From: Raphanus sativus | Lineage: Eukaryota > Streptophyta > Magnoliopsida > Brassicales > Brassicaceae | Assembly: GCF_000801105.2 (NCBI RefSeq) | Contig: NC_079512.1 | Coordinates: forward strand, 33,373,848 to 33,437,847 | Reading direction: 5' to 3' | DNA: 64,000 nucleotides | Shown here: one piece after another, positions 39,184-49,579 of the stretch | How the letters are laid out: each line of letters opens with the position of its first letter | How positions within the stretch are numbered: the stretch's first letter is position 1 | Notes under the pieces: generated by a model | What the model saw: the letters and a program-made list of their open reading frames with translations, nothing else | Databases searched by the model: none | Told to the model about the DNA's origin: nothing | Translations under genes and position numbers: made by a program

Positions 39184-42100
39184 CTAACTCTCAAGTTTCT
39201 TGCCATCGATCCATACAAGCTTTGGCACAACCTGTAGGACAAAAGACCTGAACTCGTCCCCTGCGATTGCGTTGCCTGTTATATCTAACTGTTTGAGATT
39301 CAGATCTCTTAAGACGAAATACGCATCCCAGTATTTAGTGACCAAACTAGGCATCTGTCTACCAACTTCATCCCGAGTGCACTCAGAATTAGAGAGCGGT
39401 GAAGAACAAAGGTACCGTGTTGTGTCCACTGAGTGCTCACCGATGTGGTTGTGTGAAACATTCAACACTCTCAGCTGATTCAAATGTCTCAGTGAGTCCA
39501 GAGCTGAAAAACTCCGGATTCTGTTGTGACTCAGATTTAGGCAAGAGAGAAGTTGCATTGCCTCCAATCCTGTGACGCACATACACACCATTTAATCACA
39601 ACTGAAATCGAGGACACAAGTATGAATAACACAGGACACTTTGAGTAACGTACCTTCAGTTGAATGAAGCTCATTGTGACTAAGGTCTAACATTTGGACA
39701 AACAGCAACTTCTCGACAGAGGCTATCCGAGATAACGATAAGTTATTTAACCGTAGACATACAGAGTTGTTCATATTCCTGTATCGAAAGAGGCGTCCTG
39801 ACAAATCTTCAGTGCTTGAAGTCACCTGCACGAACATTCATTTTATGAGAAGTATGTACGATGATTGATGAAACAGATCTAAATCTAAAACAAGCAATCG
39901 GACCATATACTGTGTATGAGAATGGGGAAAAGTTTTATACAGGTACTCATAAGAGAAGAATCTCAGCTTGTGATTCACAGCTAAAAAGAAGTTTAAGTAC
40001 CTTGCGGAGCAAAGCTACGCTGTGCTCATCCTTGTAATACTGATAGTGCGAAGAATCCAGCACCATTAGATCTTTATACAGGTCGAGGATTTCGTTATAG
40101 TGAACACCCTTAACAGCAGCATCCGATATCATAGCTTTAGCCATCAAAAGCCTTGCCAGAGTGAGCTTTCCAATTTTGCTAAAGAGAAAAATGAACACAG
40201 TTCAAGACTCAAATCTCTCTTTTTTATCAAAGCGAGAAAGTAAACAGGATACCTGTCAGGCAATTCACGGAACAAGTCAATTTCTTCCGCTATAGCTTCC
40301 TGACGCCATTTAGAATCCAACTGAGCATTTGATTGATCCAAGTTAACAAGAGAGTTCAAATCCTTTGACTCCGCATCCCAGATGTCAAAACCGTCCGTCC
40401 ATGAAACAATGCCTCCTTGCGACTCTTCAAGGGTGTCATGAACATGCGCTGTAAAGATGAACTCATAAGGAGCGCTGAAGTTACATCCTCTGGAAGAAAC
40501 AATTCCTGGAGAGTCCCCAATTCTGACCTTCACTTTGTATTCCTTGCGAAAGCATGGTTCTGAACTCATATATTTAAGACGAGCAACCCATACACAAGAC
40601 ACCTGAGAGTTTTTCTTTGAAACTGGTTCCCAAACAAGGTCTTCATTTCCTTTCAGTTCAGTATCAACCGTAACAGTAGACGAGCTCACTCCACCAACAG
40701 CTTGGTTAAAGTAAATAATTAGTGGAAAAGAACCCGGCTCAGAAAAAGAGTCATTTAAGCACCCAGCAGATAGATTGATACAGGAACCGTGTGAAGGCCA
40801 GGAGGAAGTGAGGAGAGGAGTCTCCACATTAACAGTTTGATCAAGTAGCCAGAGATGATAAAACCACCCACTTTGGTCATCTTCGTCCGTGAAAATAGCA
40901 TCATGTACAAGGTTATATTCATCAGGAATCTTTTTATTTGGCAAGAACCCGTCAACCTTTCTTGCAAGCAAACTTGAAAGAAGTACACTGCAGAATATCA
41001 AACAATAAAAAAAACATACGTTAACTAGACATACAAATTATGCTTGATGTGCAGAGAAACTCCTTTGTGATGTTTATTGAATCGATGAACTATAGCGTAA
41101 AACCTCAGCACTAAATAATATGCATACCTACGATTATGCCATGCGGAATAGTTGCTGAAATCGGAACCGATCATAACGTCTGTATATTGCAACTCATCCT
41201 GTTCTGACCTATTGGTAAGCTCCACAACAAACCTGGCAAAGGAAACAACACATGAATATGCAAAGTTTGATGGACATACGCAGCGTGCCTTACAAAGAAT
41301 GTTTGCAACTCCCTAATGTTCATCACCTGCGATAGTTCCAAGCATGAAAGTTCCTGGTATCCAGCTTCTGAAATTTATCCAAAAGCCGCAATTCATTCCC
41401 TATGGAGGAATGGCCTTTACTCAAAACCCACTTCCGATGATGCCAAGCACCATACGACTTGAAGTTCTGCTTCAAAGCACTTTCTACCTGAATTTACAAC
41501 AGAACTCACAGTAAACAAAGTGCAACTACTTCCATAAAGAGCAAATCTTACATATATGGATACCAATTTCTCAAAGCGCAGCAACTAATGTAACAGTTCC
41601 GAACAAGAGTCATCTCGGAATGTATAGTACAAAAGAGCTATCAATAATGAATTTGAAATCACATATACATATGTATTCTTATCATACTGAAATGATTATA
41701 CAAGCTAAAGAAGCCAATCTAAGATCAATAGCTGTGTGTTTAATACACAAAAAGTGTACAACTTGGGAAGTGGATCATGTCCATTACTAAAATATTTTTT
41801 TTTTTGTATTTGTGAGAAGGAGAACTCACCACACTAAGTTCTTCATCGAGAATAGTCTTGACCAAGTCAGGATCAGACTCGATTCGAGAAAGCTTATCCT
41901 CCACGGCGAGCTTCCGGTAGTTCCACGCGGTGTACGCCTCCGGATTGATCTCTAAGAGCTTCGTGCTCAAGTCAACAGCTTCCTTTGTATAACTTAGAAA
42001 ACCAAAAAAAAAATAGCATCCAGCAAACAACAACAGATTGATTAGTACATTGAAACGATTCGGTGAGAAAACTTTAAAAGAGAAAGTTTGTACATTTTGT

Positions 42101-42209
42101 TATGGTGATAGGACATGAACTGAGACTGGAGAGCCCGGAGCTTGGCGGCTTTAGCAGCGGAGGCTGCTTCCTCTTCTGGCTTGTAAACCTTCCTTGGACG
42201 GCCGTGCAT
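39184..42209 (-). CDS. RGTA1: Rab geranylgeranyl transferase alpha subunit
   Basis: Alpha subunit of Rab geranylgeranyl transferase, which with the beta subunit and a Rab escort protein attaches geranylgeranyl groups to C-terminal cysteines of Rab GTPases in the cytosol. Eight exons on the reverse strand, in transcript order: 42209-42094, 41992-41830, 41487-41339, 41232-41128, 40987-40253, 40178-40001, 39825-39654, 39569-39184. They total 2004 nt, or 667 residues. The start MHGRPRKVYKPEEE is the family's usual N-terminus. PFTA repeats follow (INPEAYTAWNYRR-like, SYGAWHHRKWVL, NYSAWHNRR), then the Ig-like insert domain (exon 5), then leucine-rich repeats (MLDLSHNELHS, CLNLSHNRIRS, LRVLNVSHNHI, QLDITGNAI). 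The Arabidopsis counterpart is At4g24490. It shares a 738-bp divergent promoter with SIC. Confidence 0.94.
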
Positions 42210-42947
42210 GTTTCTCCGATGATGAGAGTGGGATTCAGATTTTGATCTGATCAGAGATTCAGAATACACAACTAAGAAGCTTAGACAAGGATTCGATCCA
42301 GAGAACAGCGTGATCAAACTCTAGAGATCAATAGAGATGCAGAAAAGGAGAAGAGATCACCTGCGAGGTCACGTAGCGACGAGATTCGAGAAACGACGAA
42401 CTGTGAGAGAGAGAGAGAAGAGAGGTTGCTTCGTGCAATTGAGAAAGCAGCGGTTTATATCGGAGTCTGGTTCATGATTTTTCAACCTGCATAAACCGGG
42501 TTTAATTGAAAAAAAGTACGGTCGAATACGAACCGGGTTTTGGAAGTCATCGTGTTTTGGTTTATGATTCTAATCGCCGTAAACCGGTTTTAATTGGAAA
42601 AGACACGGTCGAGAACGAACCGGGTTTTGGAAGCCTCGTTTATATTTGCGGAGGCTGCTTCGTCATGGTCATCATCGTGTTCTGGGTTTTCACTTTTCAT
42701 TCATCCTCTACCTCCGGCGATCTCCCAGGAAGTGAAGAAGTTGAGTAAACTCTCCTCTGAAAAGGTTCGCATCACTCTCAATTTCGTCTTCCCAATTTGA
42801 GTGTATCCGTACAAAGTTTGCCATGATTTGGGGATTTAGGGTTAGATTGTTCTCGCGTGTACATCTTAGCTCGTTTAGTTCGATTTGATGGATGATTTCT
42901 AAAAAAGTTTGTATTTTGTAATTGATTAGCTCTGAAGTTGAGCAGCA
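42210..42947. promoter_or_regulatory. Divergent promoter region between RGTA1 and SIC
   Basis: The two start codons face away from each other 738 bp apart, so this stretch must drive both genes. It has no clear TATA box. It carries a two-copy direct repeat (42491-42640), and a gggatttagggttag motif (about 42833-42846) near the SIC side. Confidence 0.6.
42491..42640 (+). repeat. Two-copy direct repeat in the divergent promoter
   Basis: A block of about 62 bp occurs twice, offset by about 87 bp: taaaccgggtttaattg at 42492 and taaaccggttttaattgg at 42580. Each copy continues into cggtcga and then gaaccgggttttggaag. The copies differ at several positions. Confidence 0.85.
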
Positions 42948-44491
42948 ATGGAAGATGCAGAGAAAAGAAAAGAAATGTTAAAAGCAATGCGGATGGAAGC
43001 TGCTACGGCTGAACATAATGATGGTTCTACAGAGGCTGAAACCTCTATGAACACAAGTCACCTCTCAAATCCCTTGGCTGATGCATCCTTTCACCAGCAG
43101 GAATCGTATGATAAGCCAAGGTTTGATTATTACACCGACCCGATGGCCGCTTATTCTAGTTTCAAGAGGAACAAGAGCCCTAAGCAACAATACATCTCAT
43201 CTCCTAGTCATCAAATGAGCCCTCCTGTACCGCAGTTTCCACCGTCTGTTCCAGGTGCTTGCTTTTTTTATATTGTCAGATTGTTTCTGCTTGTGGTACT
43301 CTTGATAGTCAGTGCTTCTGTCTTAGTTTTCATTTTGTCTTATATTCCTGTGAGGGCAAATAAGGTAGTCATAAAGAAGATTGCTTAGTTCCAAATCAGC
43401 TTAACTAACTATGTGTTAGCATGTTACTTGGTCCTTGGCGTGTATAAGTATTTGATTCAACAGATATAGGAACAGTCTGTCTGTAGTATATTGGAGAGTT
43501 ACGTGATCCCTTCAACAAATCGATAGGATTTTTTTGTTCTTTGTATGGTTTAGTCATGTATTCTTGATTGTAATCGGCCGTTCAAAATCAATGAAGTAAA
43601 ATAATTGTCACTTTTTTCATAAAGAAACAGGTTCGGAACCTATCAACTTCATCTAGCTTAATTTTGATATATCCCTTTTATGTTTCACTTTCTAGGAATC
43701 GACCGTAGTATAATTACTTCACATCAGAACTCATTTGTCTTCTTGTTCTCTGTTTTGGGACGAACAATAGTAATCCAGTTCTGATCCTTGGACTATAATT
43801 GTGAACAGGATCTGTGGGGAATGACTATCAGGCACATCCCAATCATGGCGGTTTTCAAGAAGCTCATTACGGTGGTGATAATCAGCATACCCAACCAAGA
43901 GGGATGGCACCCTCGTACAGAGGTCCACCCGCCCCTTGGAATAACAACTTTAGGCCTCCACCACCAGTTAACCATTTAGGTCCACCTCAATGGGTACCTC
44001 GCCCTTATCCATTCTCTCAGGGAAACCATGATATGGGGAATAACAGATATGGTGGTCGAGGTCCTCGAGGAGGCGGCTATAACAATACCCCTCCACAATT
44101 TCCCCATTACGGACGACAAAATTCTAACTGGGCTGGAAACACATATCCTAATTCAGGAAGAGGAAGAGGAAGAGGCGGGGGAGGACGCGGTATGAACACA
44201 AACTTTGGGCGAGGTGGAGGAAGAGGACCTATGGAACAAGGTGCAGAACGATTTTACTCCAACTCCATGGCTGAAGATCCATGGAAGCATCTTAAGCCAG
44301 TCTTATGGAAGAGCTTCTCAGATGCTTCAAGCAGCTACCCAACAGATCAAGCCTGGCGTCCCAATTCTATAGCACCAAAGAAACCTATGATATCAGAAGC
44401 TTCCCACAAACCTAGCAATAATCAACAGAGCCTTGCTGAGTACCTTGCTGCTTCTCTAGATGAGGCTACGTGCGATGACCCAAGCAATTGA
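42948..44491 (+). CDS. SIC: SICKLE, proline-rich nuclear protein
   Basis: Arabidopsis SIC (At4g24500) is a nuclear hydroxyproline/proline-rich protein needed for normal microRNA accumulation, intron lariat turnover and splicing-linked cold and clock responses (established). Two exons, 42948-43254 and 43809-44491, total 990 nt, or 329 residues. The N-terminus MEDAEKRKEMLKAMRMEA is helical and basic. The middle is Pro/Gly/Asn-rich, with an RGG-like stretch (SGRGRGRGGGGRGMN, about 44155-44190) suited to RNA binding. The conserved C-terminus has DPWKHLKPVLW and SLAEYLAASLDEA. Both exons are open. No enzyme domain is present. Confidence 0.92.
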
Positions 44492-45169
44492 TCAAAGAGA
44501 ATTTGAGCAAATGGGAAAAACACCATATCCAAGCGTCTGGAGTACCGTCATCACTGATGACTCTGTGGAACAGGTATTGTTTACATGGCTTGTAACAAGA
44601 CGCAACAGAGAATGATGGTCATCTTTAGGAACAGAGTAGAATGGTTGGCAAACGTGGTGTTCAATCAGGGTTCCGATTGAGTTTAAGTTCAAGTTTGTGA
44701 TCAGTTTGTACGCTTTGGGTTTGGTTTCTTAACCAAATTTATGTTGAAAGAAAATTTTAAATTTTGGATAGTTTGTTTTTCTTGTTTGGCTTGGTTTAGA
44801 AAACATGAATCTACCTCAAATCATATTAAGATTTTGATGTGCAGTTCTGTTCGGTTATTTCAATTTGGATTTGGATGGAAGAGGGTTGGTCTTAAGAGAG
44901 GTGCACTTATTAGTTGAAACCAACAGACATGGATCATGGATGTAATAAAGAGTGTTAGTTGTTAGATCTGATGATTGCAATGACTTTGATCAATTTTGTT
45001 TATTATATATAAAGTTAGAGACCTTTGTCTATTAAAATGTACATTTAATGTCACCGAAAAGGTTGTCTCAACTGTCCGACATCACATTGCATGCAACTAG
45101 ATGCTTATAACACGTTCCATTTAGGCTTTAGACTACTACACATCAGTTATTTTTCTCCTCTCTCTCGAA
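44492..45169. other. Intergenic, CER2 promoter
   Basis: The 3' UTR of SIC, then the CER2 promoter. A TATA box, TATATATAAAG at 45004-45014, lies about 155 bp before the CER2 start codon. No gene was seen. Confidence 0.55.
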
Positions 45170-47644
45170 ATGGAGGCAAGCCCAGTGACAGATTTGAAGA
45201 TCTCGTCGGTTGTGCCTGCTTCTATGACAGGCGAGAACAAGCCACGGCATCTGACGGCCATGGACTTGGCCGTGAAGCTCCACTACGTCCGAGCTGTTTA
45301 CTTCTTCAAGGGTGCACGTGACTTTACCATCGTCGACTTGAAGAACATCACGTTTCCTCTGCTCGACCTCCAGTGTTATGACCATGTGACGGGTCGGATC
45401 CGGAACCTCGACAACGACGACCCTTCAGCTCAAGCCATACCTTACATTCGCTGCAACGACAGTGGCATGCGCATAGTTGAAGCTAAAGTCGAAGGGTTCA
45501 CGGTCCAGGAGTGGCTCGACTTGGACGACCGTTCCATCGACCACCGGTTCCTTGTCTACGATCAAGTTCTTGGTCCTGACCTTTTCTTCTCTCCACTCGT
45601 TTACCTCCAGGTAACTACAACATACATACGAGTTTTAGTGGTACTATTTATGGTCTCAGGCTAAAAACCAACATAATTAAATTCAAACGTTTCTGTTGTG
45701 GTAGTTGCTATCAAATATTCATTTCAAGATTATACCTAATTTTATCTTCACTAAGAATTCCGCTACCACTCGAAAACCGCAGCCTTTTTCGGTTGGTACC
45801 GGTTGAAAACACTTCAAAATAATCATACAAACCATTATAAATCAATTCAAACTGCTTCGAACCTTTTAAAATAAAAAATGGTTTCATCTAGCGTTTGTGG
45901 ATGGTTCATCTAGCGTGTGTTGTTGCGGATAGTTACGGGTAAATAAATATATATATAATTAACTTTTGAAAAAGATTTTAAAATTTTAAATTAAAAATTA
46001 AAAATTAAAGATTAGAAATATTATAAATAAAAATATATACACATTTATATTTTAATTTAAATTCACAAACAATATCATAATTTATTTTATAAAAACTTTA
46101 AACTAGTTATTCATTAGAATTTAAAAAAAAAAATATACATACATATATAAAGATATACGCATATATAAAACGAAATAAAACATTCTTTTAAAAAAATTTA
46201 TATAGATCTTCAAAAAAAATATTAAAATTATAACTTTCAAATAATTAAAAATTAAATAAATAAACAAAATATTATTATTAATCATATTATATTAATAATT
46301 ATTTATTTTATCATAATAGTATGTTTTTATATTTTTACAATATTATAATATATTTAGATTGATATTTATTATTAAACCGCTGCAATATCTCATAATCAAC
46401 TACTCACAAATATCATGCAAATGCAACAATTTTCAATTATTGTGCGAGTCGTATAAAATGTTAAATAACATTTGAAACCGCAAACATCTGCATCTGCAAA
46501 CTTATGCACCGTAGCCATTGCGTTTAAACTAGTCAGTTTAATAAAACTGGGAATATATTTTGGACTTATTTTATTCCAGTAGAGAAATTAGATTAGATTT
46601 TCTTGTAAAAAAAAAGAGAATAGACTAGATTCATATTTGCTTAGACAGTCTCCACAACGATTTGTTTCTAAATATATAATCAAGAACCTTTATATAAGTT
46701 GTCTGCACTCTGCACCACCAGCTAAATGATTTGTCTTAGTTAGGTTGTCTAATAAGGTTTAGGTCCGCATAGATATAAGATTATATATAGTAAATATAAT
46801 TTTGTTTGTTGAAATCTATTTTCAGATAACACAGTTCAAATGTGGTGGGTTATCAATAGGGCTAAGTTGGGCCCATGTACTAGGAGATGTAGTTTCAGCA
46901 TCAACTTTCATGAAAAGAATGGGACAACTAATGTCAAATCATGGCCCATCCAAACCCGTTTACCCGAAAAAGCCCGAACTGGCCGCTCATGCTAATGGTC
47001 AAGATGGTGACAATGGTCATGCCATTTCCATTAAGAAGGTTGAATCAGTTGGGAAGTATTGGTTGCTTAGCAACAATAAATGCAAGATAGGGAGATATAA
47101 CTTTAACTTTAGTCTCGAGCAAATTGACCGTCTGATGGCCAAGTACGACCGATCTTTCTCGGAGATTAGTATTCTGTATGCATTGATATGGAGGTCCATG
47201 CTTAACATCCGTGGCGAAAACGACACAAATGTCATAACAATTTGTGACCGTAAAACGTCTTCAGCATGTTGGAACGATGACTTGGTAATAAGCGTAGTGG
47301 AAAGAAAAGACGAGATGACTGAGGTGTCCGAACTAGCGGGGCTGGTTGCTAGCAAGAGAAGAGAAGAGAACGGTGTGATCAAGGGGATGATAGACAAAGA
47401 TAGAGGCTCTTCGGATTTTATCACGTACGGTGCAAACTTAACGTTTGTGAATCTTGACAAGTGTGAGGAACTTGAGATCAAAGGAGAGAAGCCTGATTTT
47501 GTGAACTACACGATCCATGGTGTTGGGGACAAAGGAGTTGTGTTGGTGTTTCCTAAGGGAGATTTTGCGAGGGTTGTAAGTGTGGTGATGTCTGAAGAAG
47601 AGCTTGCGAAGCTGAAGGTTGAAGTGAAGAATATGATTATGTAA
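45170..47644 (+). CDS. CER2: ECERIFERUM 2, BAHD-like wax elongation factor
   Basis: CER2 acts with the condensing enzyme CER6 in the epidermal endoplasmic reticulum to extend acyl chains from C28 to C30 for cuticular wax; it resembles BAHD acyltransferases but does not need their catalytic activity (established). Two exons, 45170-45610 and 46826-47644, total 1260 nt, or 419 residues. The N-terminus MEASPVTDLKISSVVPASMT and the segment KLHYVRAVYFFKGARDFT match CER2 as recalled. The BAHD motif HxxxD is present as HVLGD (exon 2). The DFGWG motif is absent; the corresponding region reads PDFVNYTIHGVGDKGVV, as in CER2. Intron 1 is unusually long (1215 bp). The Arabidopsis counterpart is At4g24510. 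Confidence 0.95.
45611..46825 (+). other. Long AT-rich intron of CER2
   Basis: The intron runs from gtaact to ttcag and is extremely AT-rich between 45940 and 46380. Words such as gttgcggatagttacggg near its left part and ccgcaaacatctgcatctgc near its right part suggest a degraded hAT-type MITE insertion. No clear terminal repeats or target duplication support this firmly. Confidence 0.4.
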
Positions 47645-47970
47645 CTTTTTTTTTTGTAATTATCTTTTGTTGTCTTGTAGTTGTTCTGTGTGGTGCAACT
47701 TTAGTTTTCATTCGCATATTTGGATTATATTTGTCCTCTTTCTTCTACTAGTGATTTGGTTATCAATAAAATGTTTTTGTCTTTTGATTCACTTTGCTTT
47801 TCATGTCACTTTAATTCTTTTGCACTGGCACCATCTAGTAGCTTTTTTATTTAACAATAATTTATTGTTTTATCAGTTAAAACTATTTTTGTTGTTTTAT
47901 TTTGAAAAATGCCAAAAACAAAAAATGTCAACAACAAAAAAAAAAACTTAAAAAAAAAAACGTGCGGATC

Positions 47971-49536
47971 ATGGCGACGGCGAGCGACACTAGGGTTTTG
48001 GGGGCGGCGAATCAAGATGCAATGATGAATGAATCTGGAGGGCAGGGGAGGCCTCCGGGTGATCCCCCCGACTCATGGGTAGGGAAGTTGGTAGGGAGTA
48101 ATGGTGGTGGGATGCGCAGGCCAGAGGATGTTTTGGATGAGAAGTTTGTGGCAGAAAGGGTTACCCTTGAGTTCCCTGATGGGGTGGATGGGGAACCAGT
48201 GATAACCATAGGATCGGATGTGCTGGAGGCGATGAACGATTTATGGAAGCAGTGTATGATTGTCAAAGTCCTTGGACGGAACGTACCGCTTATGGCGTTA
48301 CACCGGAGACTAAAAGAATTATGGAAACCTAAAGGGGCGATGGTTGTTATGGATCTACCCCGTCAGTACTTCATGATTCGCTTTGGAGAAGAGGAAGATT
48401 ACATAAACGCTTTAACAGGAGGACCGTGGAGAGCGTTTGGAAGCTATCTTATGGTTCAGGCTTGGAACCCGGAGTTTGATCCAGTCAAGGATGACATAAC
48501 TACAACGCCAGTTTGGGTGCGTATCTCTGATTTACCGGTTAACTTCTATCACAAGGCAATCCTTTTTGGTATTGCGAGAGGAGTGGGGAAGCCTATCAAG
48601 GTGGATGCAACCACGTCGAATTTGGAGAGAGCAAGGTTTGCACGGGTTTGTGTGGAGGTTAACCTTAAGAAACCATTGAAGGGTTCAATTATGGTTAATG
48701 GTGCAAGATTCTATGTTTCATATGAGGGACTATCTAATGTATGCTCGGGATGTGGTCTTTATGGTCATATGATTCATACATGTCCGTCGTCGGTTCGAGC
48801 AAGAGAGGAGATGAGTGCTCCTCGAGCTCAGCGCACTGGGACTGAGATGCCTCCTGGTCACGCAGAAGATGGATACACGCAGGTGAAGCGATCGGGTCGG
48901 AAGGCGTCGGGGTCGACGGATGTGGCAGCTGCTGCTAGGGGCCAAAAAGGAAATGCGAATCTTGGTAGGCGTGATTCACGGTTGGAGAAGAATATGGAAA
49001 ATATCACTGTTTCCAACAGTTTTGATCGGTTAAGGGAAGATTTGGAGTTTGAAGATCCACGTGAAGATACGCGTAAAGATACGTCGCGTGGTGAGGGGAA
49101 CAAAGAGAACCAAGATGTGAATGTGAAACGTGTTCCGCAAACAGGGCCTATGGTGTTTGAGGCAGGCCCGTTAAGGCCCATTGCGGGAAGCAAAAACAAT
49201 GACAAGGGGAGGAAGAATGGGCCGATGAAAACCATTAATCGATTTAAGGCCCAAGCGAAAGTGAAACCGGTTAGAGGGCTGATTTTTGGCCCACAACATC
49301 AGGACTCAGAACTTTCGTTGACGGGGAAGAGAATGAGGGTTGAACCGGGAAACGTGGGTCGCTCAGGAGGGCGATTTGTGAATGAGAACCAAGGATCAGG
49401 AAAGGAGGGTCAACATGAGCAGGCGGAGGGCATGGAGACATCTCTGGTTCCGATGGCGGTTGTCGAGCATACAGAGGGCACTGAGAAATCAGGGAACTCT
49501 GAGATGGAGATGGAGGTGAGGGAGAACCTCGACTAG
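47971..49536 (+). CDS. LINE ORF1 protein (DUF4283 and zinc knuckle)
   Basis: RNA-binding, gag-like protein that packages LINE RNA. I chose the start at MATASDTRVLGAANQ (47971), giving 521 residues; an upstream in-frame ATG at 47902 would only add a Lys/Asn-rich tail encoded by the A-rich flank. A DUF4283 domain spans about residues 55-210 (VWVRISDLPVNFYHKA, a hallmark segment). It is followed by a CCHC zinc knuckle, CSGCGLYGHMIHTC, with spacing C-X2-C-X4-H-X4-C. The C-terminal half is polar and disordered. There are no internal stops. The gap to ORF2 is 43 bp, in a different frame. Confidence 0.9.
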   Translation: MATASDTRVLGAANQDAMMNESGGQGRPPGDPPDSWVGKLVGSNGGGMRRPEDVLDEKFVAERVTLEFPDGVDGEPVITIGSDVLEAMNDLWKQCMIVKVLGRNVPLMALHRRLKELWKPKGAMVVMDLPRQYFMIRFGEEEDYINALTGGPWRAFGSYLMVQAWNPEFDPVKDDITTTPVWVRISDLPVNFYHKAILFGIARGVGKPIKVDATTSNLERARFARVCVEVNLKKPLKGSIMVNGARFYVSYEGLSNVCSGCGLYGHMIHTCPSSVRAREEMSAPRAQRTGTEMPPGHAEDGYTQVKRSGRKASGSTDVAAAARGQKGNANLGRRDSRLEKNMENITVSNSFDRLREDLEFEDPREDTRKDTSRGEGNKENQDVNVKRVPQTGPMVFEAGPLRPIAGSKNNDKGRKNGPMKTINRFKAQAKVKPVRGLIFGPQHQDSELSLTGKRMRVEPGNVGRSGGRFVNENQGSGKEGQHEQAEGMETSLVPMAVVEHTEGTEKSGNSEMEMEVRENLD

Positions 49537-49579
49537 CAGGTTTCCCCGGTTATTTCATCCGGATTAGTTTAATTATTTA

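Noticed and set aside
47902..47970. Upstream in-frame ATG as start of LINE ORF1
   Set aside because: The extra 23 residues are Lys/Asn/Gln coded by A-rich flanking DNA that probably precedes the element.
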